Assembly: GCF_932526225.1 (NCBI RefSeq)
Contig: NC_064039.1
Coordinates: 17,726,639 to 17,790,638 of the forward strand
Source of the DNA: Nematostella vectensis
Lineage: Eukaryota > Cnidaria > Anthozoa > Actiniaria > Edwardsiidae
Direction: 5' to 3'
DNA length: 64,000 nt
The position numbers and the translations under genes are program-made. How positions within the stretch are numbered: position 1 is the first letter of the stretch; each line of letters starts with the position of its first letter. Positions 36,166 through 48,841 of the stretch are shown here, piece after piece. The notes below the pieces were generated by a model. The model saw only the letters and a program-made list of their open reading frames with translations. It made no database searches and had not been told where the DNA came from.

Positions 36166-36788
36166 AAACTCGGCAATATCTATGTACTCATAAAAGGCTA
36201 TCTAACCCTGCAATCAGATTTCGAATCGATCAAGAATTGACAAAAGCCGCTAATCTTTTTCCCTACCTTCCGGGACATTTTGAGTAGGGCCTGGGGACTA
36301 GGAATTAAGTCCGATTGATCTCAAACCTGGTCAGCATGAAGAAAGTATCAGCACTTAGTAAAGGTTAGAAAATCAAAAGCATAGCTTTAAAGTAAAGCTG
36401 TTAAAAAAGGCCGGAAAAAAGGCCAAATTGCACCTTCTCCTTAGAAAAACTTTGCAAATATTGACTTTGGAGGACAACAAACTGCCTAGCGCCTATATGG
36501 TTTTTCAAGAGCTTTCGAATGGGCCTATGCACGTTAAGATTGGATGAGTTTAAGTTTTTCAGTGTTCAAACAAGGTACAAAATCTAAAAACTTCAAAAAA
36601 CCAAACTTCTTAATACTTGTCCAAATGAGCCGAAAATGGTATCATTCGAACCCTGACATTCCCCGGCGTGTGTTGCGCTATTCGGTTTTTCCATAAGTGC
36701 GCATGCGCAGAAATTTTTTCCCAAAAAAACTGTGTCCCGGAAGGTAGGGGACAACTTTTCGGGTCTATATACTTGAGCTAAAATTCTC
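36166..36788 (+). repeat. Unit 42, type S
   Basis: 623 bp. Private tttaagtttttc, and ggtacaaaatc near 36574. Confidence 0.92.
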
Positions 36789-37906
36789 AAACTCGGTAAG
36801 ATCTATGTACTCATAAAGGGCTATCTAACCCTGCAATCAGATTTCGAATCGATCAAGAATTGACAAAAGCCGGTAATCTTTTTCCCTACCTTTAGAGACA
36901 TTTTGAGTAGGGCCTGGGGACTAGGAATTAAGTCCGATTGATCTCAAACTTGGTCAGCATGAAGAAAGTATCAGCACTTAGTAAAGGTTAGAAAATCAAA
37001 AGCATAGCTTCAAAGTAAAGCTGTTGAAAAAGGCCGGAAAAAAGGCCAAATTGCACATTCTCCCTAGAAAAACTTTGCAAATATTGACTTTGGAGGACAA
37101 CAAACTGCCTAGCGCCTATATGGTTTTTCAAGAGCTTTCGAATGAGCCTATGCACGTTAAGATTGGATGAGTTTGAGTTTTTCAGTGTTCAAACAAGGTC
37201 CAAAAGTGGTCCAAGGTAGAATATGAGCATTTCTGAAGTTAGTCGTTGCCTGCCCAAAGTCACGGGGAAGGTCCAACTATGCTAGTAGACACTAACTAAG
37301 AAAGATTTAGGACGAAGATTGAAGTTTAGACTTTTTTTTGCAAACTTCCCAAAAATTTTTCTGTGCCGACGATTTCTTTCGATTTTCAAAAAATTCCCAC
37401 GAACCAGAAATAAGCAGCAAACAATACTTTCATGTATGAGCTTAGTGTCCATGCGCATCTCTATATCATAAGCGAAAGAAATCTCCAGAAACGATTTTGC
37501 AAGTACGACTTTTTGGGGGTTAAAAATGGTCCAAATTGCACATTCTACCAAAAATATTTTGGCAAATATTGACTTTGGAGGAAAACAAACTGCAGAGCGA
37601 CTATATGGTTTTTCCAGGGCTTTCGAATGAATCTATGCACGTTAAGATTGGAGGAGTTTGAGTTTTTCAGTGTTCAAACAAGGTCCAAAAAAGGTCCAAA
37701 ATCTAAAAACTTCAAAAAACAAAACTTCTTAATACTTGTCCAAATGAGCCGAAAATGGTATCATTCGAACCCTGACATTCCCCGGCGTGTGTTGCGCTAT
37801 TCGGTTTTTTCATAAGTGCGCAAGTGCAGAAATTTTTTCCAAAAAAACTGTGTCCCGGAAGGTAGGGGACAACTTTTCGGGTCTATATACTTGAGCTAAA
37901 ATTCTC
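36789..37906 (+). repeat. Unit 43, type L, subfamily I to II switch
   Basis: 1118 bp. A starts as subfamily I (tttagagac). By about 37012 it carries agcttcaaag and gttgaaaaagg. Private gagcgactat in B'. Palindrome damaged as tgcgcaagtgca at 37817-37828. Confidence 0.9.
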
Positions 37907-39024
37907 AAACTCGGCAATATCTATGTACTCATAAAGGGCTATCTAACCCTTCAATCAGATTTCGAATCGATCAAGAATTGACAAAAGCCGGTAATCTTTT
38001 TCGATACCTTCAGAGACATTTTGAGTAGGGCCTGGGGACTAGGAATTAAGTCCGATTGATCTCAAACTTGGTCAGCATGAAGAAAGTATCAGCACTTAGT
38101 AAAGGTTAGAAAATCAAAAGCATAGCTTCAAAGTAAAGCTGTTAAAAAAGGCCGGAAAAAAGGCCAAATTGCACCTTCTCCCTAGAAAAACTTTGCAAAT
38201 ATTGACTTTGGAGGACAACAAACTGCCTAGCGCCTATATGGTTTTTCAAGAGCTTTCGAATGAGCTTATGCACGTTAAGATTGGATGAGTTTGAGTTTTT
38301 CAGTTGTCAAACAAGGTCCAAAAGTGGTCCAAGGTAGAATATGAGCATTTCTGAAGTTAGTCGTAGCCTGCCCAAAGTCACGGGGAAGGTCCAACTATGC
38401 TAGTAGACACTAACTAAGAAAGATTCAGGACGAAGATTGAAGTTTAGACTTTTTTTTGCAAACTTCCCAAAAATTTTTCTGTGCCGACGATTTCTTTCGA
38501 TTTTCAAAAAATTCCCACGAACCAGAAATAAGCAGCAAACAATACTTTCATGTATGAGCTTAGTGTCCATGCGCATCTCTATATCATAAGCGAAAGAAAT
38601 CTCCAGAAACGATTTTGCAAGTACGACTTTTTGGGGGTTAAAAATGGTCCAAATTGCACATTCTACCAAAAATATTTTGGCAAATATTGACTTTGGAGGA
38701 AAACAAACTGCAGAGCGCCTATATGGTTTTTCCAGGGCTTTCGAATGAATCTATGCACGTTAAGATTGGAGGAGTTTGAGTTTTTCAGTGTTCAAACAAG
38801 TTCCAAAAAAGGTCCAAAATCTAAAAACTTCAAAAAACAAAACTTCTTAATACTTGTCCAAATGAGCCGAAAATGGTATCATTCGAACCCTGACATTCCC
38901 CGGCGTGTGTTGCGCTATTCGGTTTTTTCATAAGTGCGCATGTGCAGAAATTTTTTCCAAAAAAACTGTGTCCCGGAAGGTAGGGGACAACTTTTCGGGT
39001 CTATATACTTGAGCTAAAATTCTC
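37907..39024 (+). repeat. Unit 44, type L (subfamily II)
   Basis: 1118 bp. Counterpart of 20393, with tgcgcatgtgca at 38935-38946. Confidence 0.92.
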
Positions 39025-40142
39025 AAACTCGGTAAGATCTATGTACTCATAAAGGGCTATCTAACCCTTCAATCAGATTTCGAATCGATCAAGAATTGAC
39101 AAAAGCCGGTAATCTTTTTCGATACCTTCAGAGACATTTTGAGTAGGGCCTGGGGACTAGGAATTAAGTCCGATTGATCTCAAACTTGGTCAGCATGAAG
39201 AAAGTATCAGCACTTAGTAAAGGTTAGAAAATCAAAAGCATAGCTTCAAAGTAAAGCTGTTAAAAAAGGCCGGAAAAAAGGCCAAATTGCACCTTCTCCC
39301 TAGAAAAACTTTGCAAATATTGACTTTGGAGGACAACAAACTGCCTAGCGCCTATATGGTTTTTCAAGAGCTTTCGAATGAGCTTATGCACGTTAAGATT
39401 GGATGAGTTTGAGTTTTTCAGTTGTCAAACAAGGTCCAAAAGTGGTCCAAGGTAGAATATGAGCATTTCTGAAGTTAGTCGTAGCCTGCCCAAAGTCACG
39501 GGGAAGGTCCAACTATGCTAGTAGACACTAACTAAGAAAGATTCAGGACGAAGATTGAAGTTTAGACTTTTTTTTGCAAACTTCCCAAAAATTTTTCTGT
39601 GCCGACGATTTCTTTCGATTTTCAAAAAATTCCCATGAACCAGAAATAAGCAGCAAACAATACTTTCATCTATGAGCTTAGTGTCCATGCGCATCTCTAT
39701 ATTATAAGCGAAAGAAATCTCCAGAAACGATTTTGCAAGTACGACTTTTTGGGGGTTAAAAATGGTCCAAATTGCACATTCTACCAAAAATATTTTGGCA
39801 AATATTGACTTTGGAGGAAAACAAACTGCAGAGCGCCTATATGGTTTTTCCAGGGCTTTCGAATGAATCTATGCACGTTAAGATTGGAGGAGTTTGAGTT
39901 TTTCAGTGTTCAAACAAGGTCCAAAAAAGGTCCAAAATCTAAAAACTTCAAAAAAACAAAATTCTTAATACTTGTCCAAATGAGCCGAAAATGGTATCAT
40001 TCGAACCCTGACATTCCCCGGCGTGTGTTGCGCTATTCGGATTTTTCATAAGTGCGCATGCGCAGAAATTTTTTCCAAAAAAACTGTGTCCAGGAAGGTA
40101 GGGGACAACTTTTCGGGTCTATATACTTGAGCTAAAATTCTC
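39025..40142 (+). repeat. Unit 45, type L (subfamily II)
   Basis: 1118 bp. Third consecutive L. Counterpart of 21511 (tttcatctatg, tgtccagg). Confidence 0.92.
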
Positions 40143-40764
40143 AAACTCGGCAATATCTATGTACTCATAAAGGGCTATCTAACCCTGCAATCAGATTTCG
40201 AATCGATCAAGAATTGACAAAAGCCGCTAATCTTTTTCCCTACCTTCCGGGACATATTGAGTAGGGCCTGGGGACTAGGAATTAAGTCCGATTGATCTCA
40301 AACTTGGTCAGCATGAAGAAAGTATCAGCACTTAGTAAAGGTTAGAAAATCAAAAGCATAGCTTCAAAGTAAAGCTGTTGAAAAAGGCCGGAAAAAAGGC
40401 CAAATTGCACCTTCTCCCTAGAAAAACTTTGCAAATATTGACTTTGGAGAACAACAAACTGCCTAGCGCCTATATGGTTTTTCAAGAGCTTTCGAATGAG
40501 CCTATGCACGTTAAGATTGGATGAGTTTGAGTTTTTCAGTGTTCAAACAAGGTCCAAAATCTAAAAACTTCAAAAAACAAAACTTCTTAATACTTGTACA
40601 AATGAGCCGAAAAAGGTATCATTCAAACCCTGACATTCCCCGGCGTGTGTTGCGCTATTCGGTTTTTTCATAAGTGCGCATGCGCAGAAATTTTTTCCAA
40701 AAAAACTGTGTCCCGGAAGGTAGGGGACAACTTTTCGGGTCTATATACTTGAGCTAAAATTCTC
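40143..40764 (+). repeat. Unit 46, type S (subfamily II)
   Basis: 622 bp. Counterpart of 22629 (cttgtacaaatg, attcaaacc). Confidence 0.92.
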
Positions 40765-41386
40765 AAACTCGGTAAGATCTATGTACTCATAAAGGGCTAT
40801 CTAACCCTGCAATCAGATTTCGAATCGATCAAGAATTGACAAAAGCCGGTAATCTTTTTCCCTACCTTCAGAGACATTTTGAGTAGGGCCTGGGGACTAG
40901 GAATTAAGTCCGATTGATCTCAAACTTGGTCAGCATGAAGAAAGTATCAGCACTTAGTAAAGGTTAGAAAATCAAAAGCATAGCTTCAAAGTAAAGCTGT
41001 TGAAAAAGGCCGGAAAAAAGGCCAAATTGCACCTTCTCCCTAGAAAAACTTTGCAAATATTGACTTTGGAGGACAACAAACTGCCTAGCGCCTATATGGT
41101 TTTTCAAGAGCTTTTGAATGAGCCTATGCACGTTAAGATTGGATGAGTTTGAGTTTTTCAGTGTTCAAACAAGGTCCAAAATCTAAAAACTTCAAAAAAC
41201 AAAACTTCTTAATACTTGTCCAAATGAGCCGAAAAAGGTATCATTCGAACCCTGACATTCCCCGGCGTGTGTTGCGCTATTCGGTTTTTTCATAAGTGCG
41301 CATGCGCAGAAATTTTTTCCAAAAAAACTGTGTCCCGGAAGGTAGGGGACAACTTTTCGGGTCTATATACTTGAGCTAAAATTCTC
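40765..41386 (+). repeat. Unit 47, type S (subfamily II)
   Basis: 622 bp. Counterpart of 23251, without its gccaagcgcc change. Confidence 0.92.
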
Positions 41387-42504
41387 AAACTCGGTAAGAT
41401 CTATGTACTCATAAAGGGCTATCTAACCCTGCAATCAGATTTCGAATCGATCAAGAATTGACAAAAGCCGGTAATCTTTTTCCCTACCTTCAGAGACATT
41501 TTGAGTAGGGCCTGGGGACTAGGAATTAAGTCCGATTGATTTCAAACTTGGTCAGCATGAAGAAAGTATCAGCACTTAGTAAAGGTTAGAAAATCAAAAG
41601 CATAGCTTCAAAGTAAAGCTGTTAAAAAAGGCCGGAAAAAAGGCCAAATTGCACCTTCTCCCTAGAAAAACTTTGCAAATATTGACTTTGGAGGACAACA
41701 AACTGCCTAGCGCCTATATGGTTTTTCAAGAGCTTTCGAATGAGCTTATGCACGTTAAGATTGGATGAGTTTGAGTTTTTCAGTTGTCAAACAGGGTCCA
41801 AAAGTGGTCCAAGGTAGAATATGAGCATTTCTGAAGTTAGTCGTAGCCTGCCCAAAGTCACGGGGAAGGTCCAACTATGCTAGTAGACACTAACTAAGAA
41901 AGATTCAGGACGAAGATTGAAGTTTACACTTTTTTTTGCAAACTTCCCAAAAATTTTTCTGTGCCGACGATTTCTTTCGATTTTCAAAAAATTCCCACGA
42001 GCCAAGAATAAGCAGCAAACAATACTTTGATGTATGAGCTTAGTGTCCATGCGCATCTCTATATCATAAGCGAAAGAAATCTCCAGAAACGATTTTGCAA
42101 GTACGACTTTTTGGGGGTTAAAAATGGTCCAAATTGCACATTCTACCAAAAATATTTTGGCAAATATTGACTTTGGAGGAAAACAAACTGCAGAGCGCCT
42201 ATATAGTTTTGCCAGGGCTTTCGAATGAATCTATGCACGTTAAGATTGGAGGAGTTTGAGTTTTTCAGTGTTCAAACAAGGTCCAAAAAAGGTCCAAAAT
42301 CTAAAAACTTCAAAAAACAAAACTTCTTAATACTTGTCCAAATGAGCCGAAAATGGTATCATTCGAACCCTGACATTCCCCGGCGTGTGTTGCGCTATTC
42401 GGTTTTTTCATAAGTGCGCATGCGCAGAAATTTTTTCCAAAAAAACTGTGTCCCGGAAGGTAGGGGACAACTTTTCTGGTCTATATACTTGAGCTAAAAT
42501 TCTC
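41387..42504 (+). repeat. Unit 48, type L (subfamily II)
   Basis: 1118 bp. Counterpart of 23873. Private ttgatttcaaac and agttttgccagg. Confidence 0.92.
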
Positions 42505-43621
42505 AAACTCGGTAAGATCTATGTACTCATAAAGGGCTATCTAACCCTTCAATCAGATTTCGAATCGATCAAGAATTGACAAAAGCCGGTAATCTTTTTC
42601 GATACCTTCAGAGACATTTTGAGTAGGGCCTGGGGACTAGGAATTAAGTCCGATTGATCTCAAACTTGGTCAGCATGAAGAAAGTATCAGCACTTAGTAA
42701 AGGTTAGAAAATCAAAAGCATAGCTTCAAAGTAAAGCTGTTAAAAAAGGCCGGAAAAAAGGCCAAATTGCACCTTCTCCCTAGAAAAACTTTGCAAATAT
42801 TGACTTTGGAGGACAACAAACTGCCTAGCGCCTATATGGTTTTTCAAGAGCTTTCGAATGAGCTGATGCACGTTAAGATTGGATGAGTTTGAGTTTTTCA
42901 GTTGTCAAACAAGGTCCAAAAGTGGTCCAAGGTAGAATATGAGCATTTCTGAAGTTAGTCGTAGCCTGCTAAAAGTCACGGGGAAGGTCCAACTATGCTA
43001 GTAGACACTAACTAAGAAAGATTCAGGACGAAGATTGAAGTTTAGACTTTTTTTGCAAACTTCCCAAAAATTTTTCTGTGCCGACGATTTCTTTCGATTT
43101 TCAAAAAATTCCCATGAACCAGAAATAAGCAGCAAACAATACTTTCATCTATGAGCTTAGTGTCCATGCGCATCTCTATATTATAATCGAAAGAAATCTC
43201 CAGAAACGATTTTGCAAGTACAACTTTTTGGGGGTTAAAAATGGTCCAAATTGCACATTCTACCAAAAATATTTTGGCAAATATTGACTTTGGAGGAAAA
43301 CAAACTGCAGAGCGCCTATATGGTTTTTCCAGGGCTTTCGAATGAATCTATGCACGTTAAGATTGGAGGAGTTTGAGTTTTTCAGTGTTCAAACAAGGTC
43401 CAAAAAAGGTCCAAAATCTAAAAACTTCAAAAAAACAAAATTCTTAATACTTGTCCAAATGAGCCGAAAATGGTATCATTCGAACCCTGACATTCCCCGG
43501 CGTGTGTTGCGCTATTCGGATTTTTCATAAGTGCGCATGCGCAGAAATTTTTTCCAAAAAAACTGTGTCCCGGAAGGTAGGGGACAACTTTTCGGGTCTA
43601 TATACTTGAGCTAAAATTCTC
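42505..43621 (+). repeat. Unit 49, type L (subfamily II)
   Basis: 1117 bp. One T lost in the T8 run near 43049. This frameshifts the recurring minus-strand frame of module C to 74 codons. Confidence 0.92.
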
Positions 43622-44243
43622 AAACTCGGCAATATCTATGTACTCATAAAGGGCTATCTAACCCTGCAATCAGATTTCGAATCGATCAAGAATTGACAAA
43701 AGCCGCTAATCTTTTTCCCTACCTTCCGGGACATATTGAGTAGGGCCTGGGGACTAGGAATTAAGTCCGATTGATCTCAAACTTGGTCAGCATGAAGAAA
43801 GTATCAGCACTTAGTAAAGGTTAGAAAATCAAAAGCATAGCTTCAAAGTAAAGCTGTTGAAAAAGGCCGGAAAAAAGGCCAAATTGCACCTTCTCCCTAG
43901 AAAAACTTTGCAAATATTGACTTTGGAGAACAACAAACTGCCTAGCGCCTATATGGTTTTTCAAGAGCTTTCGAATGAGCCTATGCACGTTAAGATTGGA
44001 TGAGTTTGAGTTTTTCAGTGTTCAAACAAGGTCCAAAATCTAAAAACTTCAAAAAACAAAACTTCTTAATACTTGTCCAAATGAGCCGAAAAAGGTATCA
44101 TTCAAACCCTGACATTCCCCGGCGTGTGTTGCGCTATTCGGTTTTTTCATAAGTGCGCATGCGCAGAAATTTTTTCCAAAAAAACTGTGTCCCGGAAGGT
44201 AGGGGACAACTTTTCGGGTCTATATACTTGAGCTAAAATTCTC
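43622..44243 (+). repeat. Unit 50, type S (subfamily II)
   Basis: 622 bp. acatattgag, ggagaacaac and attcaaacc. The D before it and this A form an exact 17-bp inverted repeat. Confidence 0.92.
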
Positions 44244-45361
44244 AAACTCGGTAAGATCTATGTACTCATAAAGGGCTATCTAACCCTGCAATCAGATTTC
44301 GAATCGATCAAGAATTGACAAAAGCCGGTAATCTTTTTCCCTACCTTCAGAGACATTTTGAGTAGGGCCTGGGGACTAGGAATTAAGTCCGATTGATCTC
44401 AAACTTGGTCAGCATGAAGAAAGTATCAGCACTTAGTAAAGGTTAGAAAATCAAAAGCATAGCTTCAAAGTAAAGCTGTTAAAAAAGGCAGGAAAAAAGG
44501 CCAAATTGCACCTTCTCCCTAGAAAAACTTTGCAAATATTGACTTTGGAGGACAACAAACTGCCTAGCGCCTATATGGTTTTTCAAGAGCTTTCGAATGA
44601 GCTTATGCACGTTAAGATTGGAGGAGTTTGAGTTTTTCAGTTGTCAAACAGGGTCCAAAAGTGGTCAAAGGTAGAATATGAGCATTTCTGAAGTTAGTCG
44701 TAGCCTGCCCAAAGTCACGGGGAAGGTCCAACTATGCTAGTAGACACTAACTAAGAAAGATTCAGGACGAAGATTGAAGTTTACACTTTTTTTTGCAAAC
44801 TTCCCAAAAATTTTTCTGTGCCGACGATTTCTTTCGATTTTCAAAAAATTCCCACGAGCCAAGAATAAGCAGCAAACAATACTTTGATGTATGAGCTTAG
44901 TGTCCATGCGCATCTCTATATCATAAGCGAAAGAAATCTCCAGAAACGATTTTGCAAAAACGACTTTTTGGGGGTTAAAAATGGTCCAAATTGCACATTC
45001 TACCAAAAATATTTTGGCAAATATTGACTTTGGAGGAAAACAAACTGCAGAGCGCCTATATGGTTTTTCCAGGGCTTTCGAATGAATCTATGCACGTTAA
45101 GATTGGAGGAGTTTGAGTTTTTCAGTGTTCAAACAAGGTCCAAAAAAGGTCCAAAATCTAAAAACTTCAAAAAACAAAACTTCTTAATACTTGTCCAAAT
45201 GAGCCGAAAATGGTATCATTCGAACCCTGACATTCCCCGGCGTGTGTTGCGCTATTCGGTTTTTTCATAAGTGCGCATGCGCAGAAATTTTTTCCAAAAA
45301 AACTGTGTCCCGGAAGGTAGGGGACAACTTTTCGGGTCTATATACTTGAGCTAAAATTCTC
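44244..45361 (+). repeat. Unit 51, type L, B partly converted to B'
   Basis: 1118 bp. Module B reads gattggaggag, the B' form, in place of gattggatgag. Also ggcaggaaaa (private), gtggtcaaagg and tgcaaaaacgac; the last two are shared with 52324. Confidence 0.92.
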
Positions 45362-46479
45362 AAACTCGGTAAGATCTATGTACTCATAAAGGGCTATCTA
45401 ACCCTGCAATCAGATTTCGAATCTATCAAGAATTGACAAAAGCCGGTAATCTTTTTCGATACCTTCAGAGACATTTTGAGTAGGGCATGGGGACTAGGAA
45501 TTAAGTCCGATTGATCTCAAACTTGGTCAGCATGAAGAAAGTATCAGCACTTAGTAAAGGTTAGAAAATCAAAAGCATAGCTTCAAAGTAAAGCTGTTAA
45601 AAAAGGCCGGAAAAAAGGCCAAATTGCACCTTCTCCCTAGAAAAACTTTGCAAATATTGACTTTGGAGGACAACAAACTGCCTAGCGCCTATATGGTTTT
45701 TCAAGAGCTTTCGAATGAGCTTATGCACGTTAAGATTGGATGAGTTTGAGTTTTTCAGTTGTCAAACATGGTCCAAAAGTGGTCCAAGGTAGAATATGAG
45801 CATTTCTGAAGTTAGTCGTAGCCTGCCCAAAGTCACGGGGAAGGTCCAACTATGCTAGTAGACACTAACCAAGAAAGATTCAGGACGAAGATTGAAGTTC
45901 AGACTTTTTTTTGCAAACTTCCCAAAAATTTTTCTGTGCCCACGATTTCTTTCGATTTTCAAAAAATTCCCACGAACCAGAAATAAGCAGCAAACAATAC
46001 TTTCATGTATGAGCTTAGTGTCCATGCGCATCTCTATATCATAAGCGAAAGAAATCTACAGAAACGATTTTGCAAGTACGACTTTTTGGGGGTTAAAAAT
46101 GGTCCAAATTGCACATTCTACCAAAAATATTTTGGCAAATATTGACTTTGGAGGAAAACAAACTGCAGAGCGCCTATATGGTTTTTCCAGAGCTTTCGAA
46201 TGAATCTATGCACGTTAAGATTGGAGGAGTTTGAGTTTTTCAGTGTTCAAATAAGGTCCTAAAAAGGTCCAAAATCTAAAAACTTCAAAAAACCAAAATT
46301 CTTAATACTTGTCCAAATGAGCCAAAAATGGTATCATTGGAACCCTGACATTCCCCGGCGTGTGTTGCGCTATTCGGATTTTTCATAAGTGCGCATGCGC
46401 AGAAATTTTTTCCAAAAAAACTGTGTCCCGGAAGGTAGGGGACAACTTTTCGGGTCTATATACTTGAGCTAAAATTCTC
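45362..46479 (+). repeat. Unit 52, type L
   Basis: 1118 bp. Private cgaatctatc and agggcatgg. Then caaacatgg, actaaccaag, gaagttcag and gcccacgat, which define the 45-50 kb ladder. Confidence 0.92.
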
Positions 46480-47101
46480 AAACTCGGCAATATCTATGTA
46501 CTCATAAAGGGCTATCTAACCCTGCAATCAGATTTCGAATCGATCAAGAATTGACAAAAGCCGGTAATCTTTTTCCCTACCTTCCGGGACATATTGAGTA
46601 GGGCCTGGGGACTAGGAATTGAGTCCGATTGATCTCAAACTTGGTCAGCATGAAGAAAGTATCAGCACTTAGTAAAGGTTAGAAAATCAAAAGCATAGCT
46701 TCAAAGTAAAGCTGTTGAAAAAGGCCGGAAAAAAGGCCAAATTGCACCTTCTCCCTAGAAAAACTTTGCAAATATTGACTTTGGAGGACAACAAACTGCC
46801 TAGCGCCTATATGGTTTTTCAAGAGCTTTCGAATGAGCCTATGCACGTTAAGATTGGATGAGTTTGAGTTTTTCAGTGTTCAAACAAAGTCCAAAATCTA
46901 AAAACTTCAAAAAACAAAACTTCTTAATACTTGTCCAAATGAGCCGAAAAAGGTATCATTCGAACCCTGACATTCCCCGGCGTGTGTTGCGCTATTCGGT
47001 TTTTTCATAAGTGCGCATGCGCAGAAATTTTTTCCAAAAAAACTGTGTCCCGGAAGGTAGGGGACAACTTTTCGGGTCTATATACTTGAGCTAAAATTCT
47101 C
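46480..47101 (+). repeat. Unit 53, type S
   Basis: 622 bp. aattgagtcc and caaacaaagtcc, identical to the unit at 48220. Confidence 0.92.
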
Positions 47102-48219
47102 AAACTCGGTAAGATCTATGTACTCATAAAGGGCTATCTAACCCTGCAATCAGATTTCGAATCGATCAAGAATTGACAAAAGCCGGTAATCTTTTTCCCT
47201 ACCTTCAGAGACATTTTGAGTAGGGCCTGGGGACTAGGAATTAAGTCCGATTGATCTCAAACTTGGTCAGCATGAAGAAAGTATCAGCACTTAGTAAAGG
47301 TTAGAAAATCAAAAGCATAGCTTCAAAGTAAAGCTGTTAAAAAAGGCCGGAAAAAAGGCCAAATTGCACCTTCTCCCTAGAAAAACTTTGCAAATATTGA
47401 CTTTGGAGGACAACAAACTGCCTAGCGCCTATATGGTTTTTCAAGAGCTTTCGAATGAGCTTATGCACGTTAAGATTGGATGAGTTTGAGTTTTTCAGTT
47501 GTCAAACATGGTCCAAAAGTGGTCCAAGGTAGAATATGAGCATTTCTGAAGTTAGTCGTAGCCTGCCCAAAGTCACGGGGAAGGTCCAACTATGCTAGTA
47601 GACACTAACCAAGAAAGATTCAGGACGAAGATTGAAGTTCAGACTTTTTTTTGCAAACTTCCCAAAAATTTTTCTGTGCCCACGATTTCTTTCGATTTTC
47701 AAAAAATTCCCACGAACCAGAAATAAGCAGCAAACAATACTTTCATGTATGAGCTTAGTGTCCATGCGCATCTCTATATCATAAGCGAAAGAAATCTACA
47801 GAAACGATTTTGCAAGTACGACTTTTTGGGGGTTAAAAATGGTCCAAATTGCACATTCTACCAAAAATATTTTGGCAAATATTGACTTTGGAGGAAAACA
47901 AACTGCAGAGCGCCTATATGGTTTTTCCAGAGCTTTCGAATGAATCTATGCACGTTAAGATTGGAGGAGTTTGAGTTTTTCAGTGTTCAAATAAGGTCCT
48001 AAAAAGGTCCAAAATCTAAAAACTTCAAAAAACCAAAATTCTTAATACTTGTCCAAATGAGCCAAAAATGGTATCATTGGAACCCTGACATTCCCCGGCG
48101 TGTGTTGCGCTATTCGGATTTTTCATAAGTGCGCATGCGCAGAAATTTTTTCCAAAAAAACTGTGTCCCGGAAGGTAGGGGACAACTTTTCGGGTCTATA
48201 TACTTGAGCTAAAATTCTC
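47102..48219 (+). repeat. Unit 54, type L
   Basis: 1118 bp. Identical to the previous L from about 125 bp inside the unit to its end. Confidence 0.92.
48164..48180 (+). repeat. Left arm of 17-bp inverted repeat across a D-A junction
   Basis: The sequence tgtcccggaaggtaggg is the exact reverse complement of 48315-48331 in module A of the next unit, with a 134-bp spacer. Its own 21-bp extension can also fold locally: tgtccc pairs with ggggaca's gggaca over a 9-base loop. Arms with a few mismatches exist at most other unit junctions. Confidence 0.7.
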
Positions 48220-48841
48220 AAACTCGGCAATATCTATGTACTCATAAAGGGCTATCTAACCCTGCAATCAGATTTCGAATCGATCAAGAATTGACAAAAG
48301 CCGGTAATCTTTTTCCCTACCTTCCGGGACATATTGAGTAGGGCCTGGGGACTAGGAATTGAGTCCGATTGATCTCAAACTTGGTCAGCATGAAGAAAGT
48401 ATCAGCACTTAGTAAAGGTTAGAAAATCAAAAGCATAGCTTCAAAGTAAAGCTGTTGAAAAAGGCCGGAAAAAAGGCCAAATTGCACCTTCTCCCTAGAA
48501 AAACTTTGCAAATATTGACTTTGGAGGACAACAAACTGCCTAGCGCCTATATGGTTTTTCAAGAGCTTTCGAATGAGCCTATGCACGTTAAGATTGGATG
48601 AGTTTGAGTTTTTCAGTGTTCAAACAAAGTCCAAAATCTAAAAACTTCAAAAAACAAAACTTCTTAATACTTGTCCAAATGAGCCGAAAAAGGTATCATT
48701 CGAACCCTGACATTCCCCGGCGTGTGTTGCGCTATTCGGTTTTTTCATAAGTGCGCATGCGCAGAAATTTTTTCCAAAAAAACTGTGTCCCGGAAGGTAG
48801 GGGACAACTTTTCGGGTCTATATACTTGAGCTAAAATTCTC
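48220..48841 (+). repeat. Unit 55, type S
   Basis: 622 bp. Second copy of the exact dimer. Confidence 0.92.
48315..48331 (-). repeat. Right arm of 17-bp inverted repeat
   Basis: ccctaccttccgggaca lies in module A of an S unit and is the exact complement of the arm at 48164-48180. The match is exact where a D with ggaaggtag precedes an S-type A. It has one mismatch where D has ggagggtag, and about three where the next A is of L type. Confidence 0.7.

Larger units (their letters stand above)
25820..43340 (+). repeat. Third-order superunit gamma (about 17.5 kb)
   Basis: This copy repeats beta in the same order but keeps units absent from beta, including the XL at 34562. Its left edge lies within 25820-25879. 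Left of that the sequence follows the 43.3-kb type; right of it, the 12.76-kb type (ggtacaaaat variant). Confidence 0.7.
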
